Origin: Ceratotherium simum simum
Taxonomy: Eukaryota > Chordata > Mammalia > Perissodactyla > Rhinocerotidae
Direction: 5' to 3'
NCBI RefSeq assembly: GCF_000283155.1
Contig: NW_004454181.1
Span: 28,279,258 to 28,343,257 of the forward strand
DNA length: 64,000 bases
A model generated the notes under the pieces. It ran no database searches and was not told the origin of the DNA. It was given only the letters and a program-made list of their open reading frames with translations. This document shows positions 55,735 through 64,000 of this stretch, one piece after another (position 1 is the first letter of the stretch; each line of letters opens with the position of its first letter). A program made the position numbers and the translations under genes.

Positions 55735-56670
55735 TTCATTCATTCATTAATTCATTCATCTTTTTAAGTACTTGTATATGCCAGGCACTGTGTTAGGTGC
55801 CAGAAATACATCAGTAAACATAACAGACCAAGTCCCTGCTTTCATTGAGGTTACATTCAAGACATTCTGGTGTGAAGGAGGGCATACTAGGTAACAGCTG
55901 TGAAAATCAATAATACAAGATGGGGACTGGAGAGTGAGAGGAGAGGTCCTGTTTTAAATATGGTGGTCAGGAAAGCCCTCTCTTCAGAGGTGAATCTGAG
56001 CAGAGACTTGAATGAAGTGAGGAAGTGAGTAGTTTTGATCCCTTGGGATAGAGAGATCCAGATGGAGATCAAATGAGAGACCCTGAGGTGGGAGCCTGGT
56101 TGGCTCCTTTTGGGAATGATGAGGAAGCATTCGTAGCTGGAGCAGCACGGGAAAAGGAGAAAGTGGTAAGAGTTGAGATCATAGAAGCAGCTTCCTAGAG
56201 CCACTTAGGCCATGATAAGGTTCTGGGTATCACTCTGAGTGCGACGACAAAACCATCTCAAGGAGGTAAGTAGAGAAGTGACATGTTCCAACCTAAACAT
56301 TTTACAAAGCTCATTCTATCAAGCGGGTGAAGGGTGGACTGTTTATAGAAAACAGTGGAAGCAGGAACACCAGTTGGGAGGCCTTTGCCGTCAGCCAGTT
56401 GAGGCATGATATGGTTTAAACTAGGGTAGTAGTGGTGGAGGAGCAGGGAAAGGGTCAGAATCAGGAGAGATTTCTTAGGCAGAGCGAACAGGATTTGCTG
56501 ATATATGTGACATATGAGAGAAAGAGGCTTATTAAAAATTACTCCAAGATTTTTGGCCTGAGCAATTGGAAAAATAGGTTTGGTGCTTACTGAGATGGGA
56601 AGCAGGGTTGAAGTGAGGGAAATCAAGAGTTCAGTTTTAGACATGTTAAATTTAACCTGTCTGCTAGACT
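55735..56670 (-). mobile_element. L2 LINE with readable reverse-transcriptase remnant
   Basis: Starts with (ATTC)n at 55737-55757, then 'ccaggcactgtgttaggtgc', 'ggtggtcaggaaagccctct', 'gcagagacttgaatgaagtg', 'acaggatttgctgatatatg', 'agatttttggcctgagcaat'. On the minus strand 56258-56644 stays open for 128 codons. It includes AQAKNLGVIF (about 56534-56563), the conserved CR1/L2-clade block downstream of the RT catalytic core (QARNLGVILD-type). No intact ORF2; the element is a fossil. Confidence 0.93.
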
Positions 56671-56689
56671 GATAACTGAAGCCAGAGTA

Positions 56690-56905
56690 GGCAGTAGAGT
56701 ATGAGTGGCTGTAGTAGTCTAGGTAAAGATAACAGAAAGGCCTCCATTAGGGTATTGACAGCAGACTGGAGAGAAGTGAAGAGATTTAAGAGATACTCAA
56801 AGTAGATAATGGCTTAGGTAAAGGAGAAGAGGAAATGGAGTAAAATGCCTGGTTTCTGGCTTGGTCAACTGGAATGATGCTGCTTTCCACTTAGTGAGAA
56901 AATCC
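56690..56905 (-). mobile_element. second L2 LINE fragment
   Basis: 'ctgtagtagtctaggtaaag', 'cagactggagagaagtgaag', 'gcctggtttctggcttggtc' and 'aactggaatgatgctgc' repeat L2 positions already covered by 56400-56600, so this is a separate L2 copy. Confidence 0.7.
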
Positions 56906-57024
56906 CGAGGAATGAAGGGCTCCCCATTAACTTAACTAGGTTCCTTTTAGTCGGCTCTTATAGATCTTAGTGTCACTATACCATGTTCTTCTTGAGGCCA
57001 AACTTATTTCCGGTTCCAGAAGAG

Positions 57025-57245
57025 CAGGGATCATCAAACTGGTTTCATAAAGGTGGGAGTAAATAGTTTCAGCCTCTGCAGGCCATATAGTGTCTGTCGT
57101 AATTACTCAACTCTGCCTTTGTAGTGGAAAGCAGCCATAGAAAATACATGAGCAATTGAGTGTGACTGTGTTCCAGTGAACTTTTATTTATAAAAACAGA
57201 CACTGGGCTGGGTTTGGCCTATTGGTCGTTGTTTGGCTACCTCTG
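57025..57245 (-). mobile_element. hAT-Charlie-type non-autonomous transposon with 8-bp TSD
   Basis: Ends cagggatcatcaaac... and ...gttgtttggctacctctg form imperfect TIRs. Internal 'gaacttttatttataaaaac', 'tagtggaaagcagccataga', 'attactcaactctgcctttg' match a well-known mammalian MER element. Flanks cagaagag (57017-57024) and cagtagag (57246-57253) agree at 7 of 8 bases, the hAT TSD length. Confidence 0.88.
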
Positions 57246-58474
57246 CAGTAGAGCAACACTAAACAGTTTCTTCTGTCATCTGAGCATAAGATTTTTACAC
57301 TGTCAGAGCAAAGGTGAGAAGAGAAATCATAATACTTAGCAATAGCAAGCCTGGGCCCTGGCAAAATATGCAGAGCTGGATCTATTAGCAATTGGACCCA
57401 GTGACACAGGCCAACTATAGCAAAGGGATGGGGAGCAGGTTGTTATCAGAGTGTGGGAAATGCCTCTTTTGCTTGAGCCCTTATCCTTGGGGTAAATGAT
57501 TGACTGCAGTCCACATTTTTTCCCTGGGCTGGATTTCTCATAACCACAAGTATAATTTCAAGGAAATGACCAGCCAAATAGTAAAAGGATGCCACGTGTT
57601 TTATTCCAAAGGAAGACGTTTCTGTAGCTGATGGGCATTTCTGTATCCTGAACAATTGTGGGCAAAGAGATGTTTGCAAAACAAACAAGAGACCCTACAC
57701 TGAACCTGTATGTAAAGAAAAAATACATTGTAAAGAAAAACAATTTATCTCTGGAACTGTTTGCTCCAATTTTGGAAGAATGGGTTTTCTTAAAGTGAGA
57801 CTTACCTCTAAGGTATAATTTACTGGCATTATCATTTAGCATTTTATTTCCAAGAAGAATGGCAGCCCTGGTAGTTAAGACACGGTGCAGCAGGGAGAAT
57901 CTTCCTAAATGAAGATCTCATTCAGTCGCATCGGTTCTGGCTTGGCTTTAAGTTCAGCCATGGCCTCAGAGAACAGTGTCTTTGATCCTGATACCCTTTG
58001 TATTCCTTGCAGCTTTGAACTCCGTTGTACTCTATACAGACGGATCCTCTTCAGGCTTTGAAGTTTTTCTCATGCCCAGTATGTGTGATATTTGAGGCCT
58101 TCGAAAAGTCTGTTAAGAGCTTGCCACGAGAATTTTTCTCCACGTATTTGCATTTGAAAAATACTTAACTTTCATCATCTGTGCACCAACCACCACCCCT
58201 ACCCTCCCACTCTCCTGTATAGGGTCTTCAAAAACAATCAAAAAGAGTTCTTTAGAATTGCATAGAAACTCCATTTTGCATAATTTCCATCCTGTAAGGA
58301 TTTCTTTTTTTCCCTACCATTTTCTATAGCCAGCATATTTTTACAAGGCATATTTAAACTGTCATCATCAACGTTTTGGATACTAAGTTTCTAGACAAAA
58401 AGTAAAACTTTTACATGTCTTTTTTTTAAAGGAAATTTATTTAATTTCAAATGAGCACATTTAAAATTTAGTGG
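57246..58474. other. mostly unique-looking sequence, no gene seen
   Basis: Overlapping minus frames at 57446-57842 (80 and 94 codons) have no domain. 57540-57840 is free of repeats and has balanced composition. No transposon recognised in 57860-58470. Confidence 0.4.
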
Positions 58475-58705
58475 GAAAAGCATTGGACTTGCAATCAGAA
58501 TATGTAGTTCCAAATCCGAGGTCCACCACTTATAGCTATAGGATCTTAGGTCTCCTAACCATGCTGAGCACTGGTCTCTTCTGAAAAAAGGGCATCAGGA
58601 TATTAGATTCCACGGTAATTGTGAAGATGGAACGAGCCAACATCAAAAACTTCCTTAGTGCATTGTTTGCCGTGTGGTAGGTGCTCAATAAATCAATGTT
58701 AAAAT
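58475..58705 (+). mobile_element. MIR SINE, nearly full length
   Basis: 'aaaagcattggacttgcaat', 'ccgaggtccaccacttatag', 'agggcatcaggatattagat', 'tggtaggtgctcaataaatc' in sense MIR order. Confidence 0.85.
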
Positions 58706-58806
58706 CTTCCCACTTCCGTGGAGGAAGTTCCTAGAAGCAAAAGAAAGTAATCTGCATTGGAGAAATGAGGGTTAGGCTAGACAGCATCCTTCACAATGCT
58801 TTAGGT

Positions 58807-58998
58807 CAACTGGTCTTCATAGTGTGGTTCCCAGACCAGCAGCATCAGCACCAGCTAGGAACTTGTTGGAAACGCACGTTTTGGGTGCCACCCCAGATGT
58901 ACTGAATTAGAAACTGTGTGAGTGGGTCCAGAAGTCTGTGTTTTAACCAAGCCTTCCAGGGGATCATGATGCTCCCTGGAGATTCTGGACCACCAATG
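58807..58998 (+). mobile_element. MER5A-type hAT-Charlie element
   Basis: 'tcatagtgtggttcccagac', 'cagcagcatcagcaccagct', 'aggaacttgttggaaacgca', 'accccagatgtactgaatta', 'gaagtctgtgttttaaccaa', 'gccttccaggggatcatgat' match MER5A throughout, with decayed terminal repeats. Confidence 0.93.
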
Positions 58999-59049
58999 CT
59001 CTGATGCCCTTATTAGGGAACAGTTTCATATGAATTATCTTATTTAGTC

Positions 59050-59113
59050 TTTCTGTAAAAAAAAAAAAAAGAAGGCATTTGGAAGAAATAAAGCATACTG
59101 TAAAAAAAAAAAA
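59050..59113. repeat. two A-runs about 45 bp apart
   Basis: A14 and A12 runs, each preceded by ctgt; possibly a small duplication or two decayed retroposon tails. Confidence 0.6.
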
Positions 59114-59115
59114 GT

Positions 59116-60529
59116 TAACTGGGAGACCTGAAAACTTATCATCAAGAAGCCAAAGTAAATAAGACAAATAATAAGAAATATTCTCTCCCCCAGAAAAGAC
59201 TTCTACCTAATTTGAAAATATAGGATTCCAGATAACTGTAGCATCTAGAATGTATCTAGAATGTGGAAACAAATGAAGACCAGAGGCTTGAGAAGGAGAA
59301 CAGAGGCTATTTATCCAGAGCTTGCTATAGCGAGGGGGTCAGCCCTCATCACTTGCATTTAGCAAAGACTCAAGGTCAGGTGGGAGAGTAGAAAAGCTTA
59401 TAGTGAAGAAAACAAGGCTTCAGCTGTGCTCTGACTGGTGGTGGTTGGCATAGAGAAGCAGAAAGTGCACTAATACAACGTGGGGCATCTTATATAACTG
59501 GTTTGGGGGGCATATTTGGTTTTCTGTGGTTGGTCTTGAGTTGGAAGCAGGTCTGAGGGGAAGCTGGCAGTCACTGAACAAGTCCTGACCTTTCTGGGCT
59601 GGTTGCTGCAGAGATTCTCAGAGTTTTATTGTTATATAGGGTCTGGCCATGTATATTAATCTCTCAAGAAATCTAGAGAAAAAAGTGCATATATTTAAAT
59701 TAGGCTCCTACCCTCCCACAGAGACTGGGAGATAGGGGCTTTTTCTTCCTCGATGATTACGTTTCAAAGGAATGGCTACCAGGTCCTAGAGGAAGACAGT
59801 CCTAGCTTGTAAAACTGGCAAGAGGCTTTTAAAAAGATGTACATCCCAAAGGGCCAAAGAAAGAATTTACAGTTACTAGTTTTCTAGAGTAAATGCTTTA
59901 AGAAAAGGGAGGCCAGAGCCTAGAGTCAGGAAGAAGTCTGTTTAAAGTTTAGTCAAGCAGAGTGGAAAGTTAAGGCTGTCTTGGTCCATGTCCAATCTTT
60001 TATCGTTACAGAAAAGGGACCTTACACTTGAGGCTAATAAAATTCACACTGGGAAAAAACCATCCAATTTTAGGCAGGCTCTCTCTTTTAAGTCAGAGTG
60101 CCTTTGCATTCTTCGTGCCGACTGTTGATTGCTAAGAAAATAAACACTTTTTTCTCTAATTTACATGCAATTATTCTACAAAGGACTATGCAGTGGTGGG
60201 CAGGATGGGTGAAGGAAGCACTTGGATAGGGAATATTTTGAACTGCCTGGGATCCTTTGTGGACATGCCGTGTGTATTTGCAAGAAGGATCTTTGCCGTG
60301 TTGTTGGCACTCACAATGGGTGGGCAAGGAGACACGTTCCGCAGAGATCATTGGTCTAATGATGGAGTCCTCTTGTCAAACCTTGTGCAAACTTCATTGC
60401 AAAGTTCAGTACGTAAAAAGAAAAAGAAGAACTGCTCTAGTTGCTCTGTCTCCTTGCCTCCCTTCATTCCCAGAAGTGGCCCTGTGGTATTTCCAGGGAA
60501 CTATCAAGGAACACATTTTTTTTTTTCAC
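59116..60529. other. unassigned sequence, no gene seen
   Basis: 59280-60010 looks like a single old block (an LTR-like feel, no TSD or termini that I can fix). 60193-60690 is open for 165 codons on + and 60257-60781 for 174, but both run into the L2 that follows and contain no domain beyond L2 remnants. Confidence 0.4.
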
Positions 60530-61830
60530 TTGACATTTTCTATGCTCTTGGCTTCCACGACAGCAGTCTCACCTGGTGTTCTTCAGACATCCCTGGACAT
60601 TCTTTCTCAGTCTCTTCTGCTGGTTCCTCTGTCTCTACTGCAGATCTCAGTATTGGAGTTCATCAAGACCCTGGCCCTCTTCTTGGGTGATTGCCTCTCT
60701 CCCCAAGGTTCTAAATCTAAATGCTGGAAATCCCAAGTGTGTAGCTCTGGCCCAGTCATCCTTTCTGAGCTCCAGACATGAGTATCTAATTGCCTGCTTG
60801 ACATCTCCACTTGAATGTTTTATCCATATCTCACACTTAACATGTTTTCAGTCTCATTAAATTGTACCAACATTTACTCAGATAAGCAAATCAGAATAAT
60901 AATTTTCATTTCCGCTTCTTTCTATCCACCCATAGAATTTGTCTTTCTTACCTATCCCTTTACTTCCCAAGTATACTTTTATTCCACTCACTTCTCTCTA
61001 TCTCCAGGGCTACCACCCTACTCTAAGCCACTGTCTTCTCTTACCTGGACTCTGACAAGGGCCGCTGTTGAGTTTACTTACTTTCTCTCACATTTACATC
61101 CCCAATGTCACTTTTCTGCTTAAGTCACTTCACTGTATTATCGTTTGTTGTCTAATAAAACAACTTCTCACCAGTGCAGACAAAACCCTCAGGATCTGGC
61201 ACCTGACTGCTTTTTGAAGCTCATCTCAGATTCTTTATCCTTTGCTCATTCCCCTCCAATAGTGAATGCAAGAGACTTTCCCGTCTCAGGGCTTTGCACT
61301 TGCCCTTCTCCTGGTTCCTCTAACTCATGGATCCTCCACATATATCAGAATTCAGCTAAATGTCACCTCCAGTGTTCCCTGATTACCTAAAGCTTCCCTC
61401 TAACCCAGTGGTTCTCTATCACACCAGCATGTGGATGCCCTTGATAGTCTTACTATCTTGAGTGGACTCATGAACCAGCAGCATGAGCATCACTGAGGCT
61501 CTTCTTGAGCCTACAGGCTGGTGAGAAATGCAGAACTCCAGACCCCACCTCAGACCAAAAGAAGCAGATTCTGCATTGTAACAATATCCCCAGTAGATTC
61601 ATATGAATATTAAAGTTTGAGACTGTGACTTGGAAGCACTGATCACAAACTGTATTTCTTTATTTCTTTAGTTGTGTACTTGCTTATCGTCTGTTTCCGT
61701 CAGCAGTGTGAACTTCATGAAGGTGGGGGCTGTGTCTACCTTCTTGACTCTTGTATCCCACTACTGAGCACAGCTCGTGGCGTATGGTTGGCAATCAATA
61801 CAGATTTGATAAATGAGAGATTTAATCTAA
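60530..61830 (+). mobile_element. L2 LINE, 1.3 kb, split by a hAT element
   Basis: 'gctcttggcttccacgacag', 'tctttctcagtctcttctgc', 'tggttcctctgtctctactg', 'ctaattgcctgcttgacatc', 'tccacttgaatgttttatcc', 'tctgcttaagtcacttcact', 'tctcagggctttgcacttgc', then after the hAT insert 'ttcatgaaggtgggggctgt', 'actgagcacagctcgtggcg'. Covers RT palm region to 3' end; frames broken. The hAT occupies 61406-61641. Confidence 0.9.
61406..61641 (+). mobile_element. hAT-Charlie (MER5-like) element inside L2
   Basis: Terminal repeats CAGTGGTTCTC at the left and ...ttggaagcactg at the right. Internal 'catgaaccagcagcatgagc', 'atcactgaggctcttcttga', 'gaactccagaccccacctca', 'atgaatattaaagtttgaga'. No 8-bp TSD is clear. 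Confidence 0.85.
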
Positions 61831-61834
61831 CTTC

Positions 61835-61920
61835 CTCAATTGATCCCTGAAGAAACTAAGCTCAGAGAAGGCAAGCGACTTTTTTTGAGGTTACGCAGTT
61901 GTTATTGACAAGGTCAGTGC
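61835..61920 (-). mobile_element. MIR SINE scrap
   Basis: 'ctgaagaaactaagctcaga', 'gaaggcaagcgactttttt', 'gaggttacgcagttgttatt' match the antisense MIR CORE. Confidence 0.6.
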
Positions 61921-61961
61921 AAAAAAAGAAAAAAGTATTCTTGACTCCTAAGAAAGTGTAT

Positions 61962-61981
61962 TGTGTGTGTGTGTGTGTGTG
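61962..61981. repeat. (TG)10 microsatellite
   Basis: Ten perfect TG units. Confidence 0.92.
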
Positions 61982-62884
61982 ACCTTGAAACCAATTGTTC
62001 TGGATGACATAACAAAGTATAACCTAAAACTTCCTTAGCTATTGTCTCCGTATGTGCTTCTCATATTAATAATGATTACTTATTTATATTATACTTTGTA
62101 ATTTATGATCCACCTTCACATACACTAATCTATGTAGAAATTTGTGCAGAATTATTGTCACAGGTTTTCTTTTCAGAACAGAGAAAATAGTAAACAGAGC
62201 CAGCAAGTTTGCGGAGTTTCTTTATTAATGGATCAAGAGATCATTGTAAAAGCAAAAAAGAAGAGAAAGTAAAATTTCTCGTAAGAATAACTGTCAAAGA
62301 ACTGATTTAGTGGAGTGGACAGCTCTTTGGCCAGATGCGAACTGTCTGATAGTGGTTGACAGTATTCTTGGAGAGTGTCAGAAGTGACCCAAGGATCTAA
62401 CTAACAGGGATTTTGCAAAAGTGGTTCCTAATTTACTTTAATTATCATTACTGGACTTAATATTTAGTTCAGTGGACAATTCTGCCTAATTAAAAAAGCT
62501 CCTTCTATGGTGAAATTTTGCTTGTCACTCACGGTTTAAAGTTTAACTATTTCTACCTCCTAATGAGCATGGCACAAATGAACCATAACATTGAACTTGG
62601 GGTTCTCTGACCTGACATTCCTACTTGATTTGAAATATACGTTCTCTGGAGCCAGGGACGTTCAGCACAGACTGTGAATCGTTTTTTTCTCCCATGAGAG
62701 GAAAGGCAGTGCAGGGGAGACGGCTCTAATGGCGAGGGTGTGGTTGGCGGACAATCTGCATTCTAAGGATATGTTCAGATCATTGTCCACAGACAAGAAG
62801 GGGACCTAAAATCAGCCAGTCCTACCTGCCTCCAATACAGGAGCCCTATATAGTATCCTGATATATGGTCATCCATGTGTTCTT
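61982..62884. other. repeat-free tract, no gene seen; possible conserved non-coding sequence
   Basis: No named repeat in about 900 bp apart from a possible MIR scrap near 62085-62130. 62160-62620 has balanced composition with TAAT/ATTA motifs ('taatttactttaattatcat', 'cctaattaaaaaagctcc'). Function not shown. Confidence 0.3.
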
Positions 62885-63650
62885 TTTTTATTGTGATAAA
62901 ATATACATAACATAAAATTTACCGTTAATACACAAAATAACCATTTTAAATGTACAATTCAGTGACAATAAGTATATTCACAATGGTGTGCAACCATCAC
63001 CACTATCCACTTCCAGAAATTTTTCGTCACCCCAAACAGAAACTCTTTACTCATAGAAATTAATTTCCCCTTCCCCTCTTCCCCAACCCCTGGTAACCAC
63101 TATTCTGCTTTCTTTCTCTATGAATTTGCCCATTACAGGCTTCTCATGTAAGTGGAATCATACAATATTTGTCTTTTTGTGTCTAGTTTATTTCACGTAG
63201 CATAACGTTTTCAAGGTTTATCCATGTTGTAGCAAGTATTAGAACTTCATTCATTTTTATGACTGAATAAAATTCCACAGTTGGTATATGCCCCATCCTG
63301 TTTATCTGTTTAGCTGTTGGTGGACACTTGGGTTGTTTCCACCTTTGGGCTATTGTGAATAATGCTGCTATGAACATTGGTGTATGTGTATCTATTCATG
63401 TCCCTGATTTCAATTCTTTGGGGTATATACCTAGGACTAGAATTGCTGGATCATATGGTCATTCAATATTTAGCCTTTTGAGAAACTACCAAACTGTTTT
63501 CTGCAGCAGCTGCACCGTTTTACATTTCCACCAGTAATGCACAAAGGTTCCAGTTTCTCCACATTCTCACCAACACATGTTATTTTTAGTTTTTGTTTTG
63601 TCTTGCTAATAACCATCCTAATGGGTGTGAAGTCGTATCTCACTGATGTC
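62885..63650 (-). mobile_element. L1 LINE 3' end to late ORF2
   Basis: 'attttaaatgtacaattcag', 'gtgcaaccatcaccactatc', 'aagtggaatcatacaatatt', 'ggttgtttccacctttgggc', 'ggggtatatacctaggacta', 'gctgcaccgttttacatttc', 'atgggtgtgaagtcgtatct' is a well-preserved antisense L1 3' segment. The minus frame 63183-63377 (64 codons, including WINLENVMLREIN) is the decayed C-terminal ORF2 peptide. Confidence 0.95.
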
Positions 63651-63689
63651 TAGGTATTCTTAAACACGTCCTGAGCCAGGGAGCTCAAA

Positions 63690-63771
63690 ACAATACCAGG
63701 CAGCTATTACGGATCATCCTTAGTTGTTAGAAAGTTCTTATTATCCATTACTAAATCTTGCCTCCCTCTAG
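63690..63771. mobile_element. CR1/L3-like LINE scrap truncated by a hAT element
   Basis: 'cagctattacggatcatcct', 'tagttgttagaaagttctta', 'ctaaatcttgcctccctcta' matches the same ancient repeat family as 45990-46920, in the region just after its 'cagctct' motif. Confidence 0.5.
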
Positions 63772-63942
63772 CAGTGATTCTCTTCCTTGGTTGCACATCA
63801 GAATCCCTTGGGAGCTTTAAAAAACTCCAAAATTCAGGCTACAATCCAGACTAACAGCATCTTTGAGAGCAGGGTCCTAGCATCAGCATTTTCTAAGGCT
63901 CCTCAGGTGATTTCAATATGCAGCCAAAGTTGAGAACCACTG
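63772..63942 (+). mobile_element. hAT-Charlie-type non-autonomous element
   Basis: Matched termini CAGTGATTCTCTTCC... and ...AGTTGAGAACCACTG. Internal 'ttgcacatcagaatcccttg', 'ggagctttaaaaaactccaa', 'ctcaggtgatttcaatatgc'. About 171 bp, a MER5/MER-like deletion derivative. Confidence 0.9.
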
Positions 63943-64000
63943 CTTAAAGCATGCTCACTGGTCCCACCTAGTTATGCAACGTGCAGGGCATAAAGTGTGA

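Noticed and set aside
60193..60781. Overlapping 165- and 174-codon frames on +
   Set aside because: The downstream half is L2 reverse-transcriptase debris in shifted frames; the upstream half has no domain.

Overview
This is mammalian nuclear DNA, almost certainly from a perissodactyl (horse-like; rhinoceros or tapir cannot be excluded by eye). The diagnostic evidence is seven copies of the ERE-type tRNA-derived SINE, which begins GGGGCYGGCCC-, carries A/B-box-like promoter motifs, and in most copies here ends in repeated 'gatgttagctcagggc'-type modules and an A-rich tail. The rest of the repeat content (L1, L2, MIR, MLT1-type LTRs, hAT/Charlie elements, and a CR1/L3-like LINE) is general to placental mammals.

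I found no protein-coding gene, no convincing exon, no intact processed pseudogene, no tRNA/rRNA gene, no CpG island and no CRISPR array. The longest open frame is 180 codons (54226-54768); it has no recognisable domain and is about what chance gives in 64 kb. The window is best read as intergenic desert or the inside of a very large intron. Coordinates of ancient repeats are approximate (about 20 bp either way). Family names come from memory of consensus sequences, not from a database search.

Layout. 1-16 kb: repeat-poor AT-rich DNA with scattered MIR/L2, one ERE, a tiny L1 tail with target-site duplications (TSDs), and an MLT1-type solo LTR inserted into a MIR. 16-25 kb: an ERE inside a hAT element, two further EREs, dispersed repeats of families I cannot name, L2, and an RTE/BovB-like insertion with a perfect 11-bp TSD. 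25.5-30.8 kb: one long decayed L1 on the minus strand, hit by two EREs. 30.8-34.5 kb: mixed, including a repeat-free tract (31600-32130) that could be a regulatory element. 34.7-37.1 kb: a HAL1-like or internally deleted L1 on the plus strand. 37-48 kb: MIR, L2, LTR and L1 tails, a (TG)17 microsatellite, and an ancient CR1/L3-like LINE split by an LTR-like element. 49-57 kb: dense L2 and L1 remnants, including an L2 with readable reverse-transcriptase residues, plus a second well-bounded MLT1-type LTR. 57-64 kb: hAT elements, a 1.3-kb L2 split by a hAT element, and an L1 tail.

I did not find a new biological system. The most useful signals are the cleanly bounded nested insertions, which give relative ages; the RTE-like insertion; several short, nearly perfect tandem duplications; and a few repeat-free tracts rich in homeodomain-type AT motifs that deserve a conservation test.
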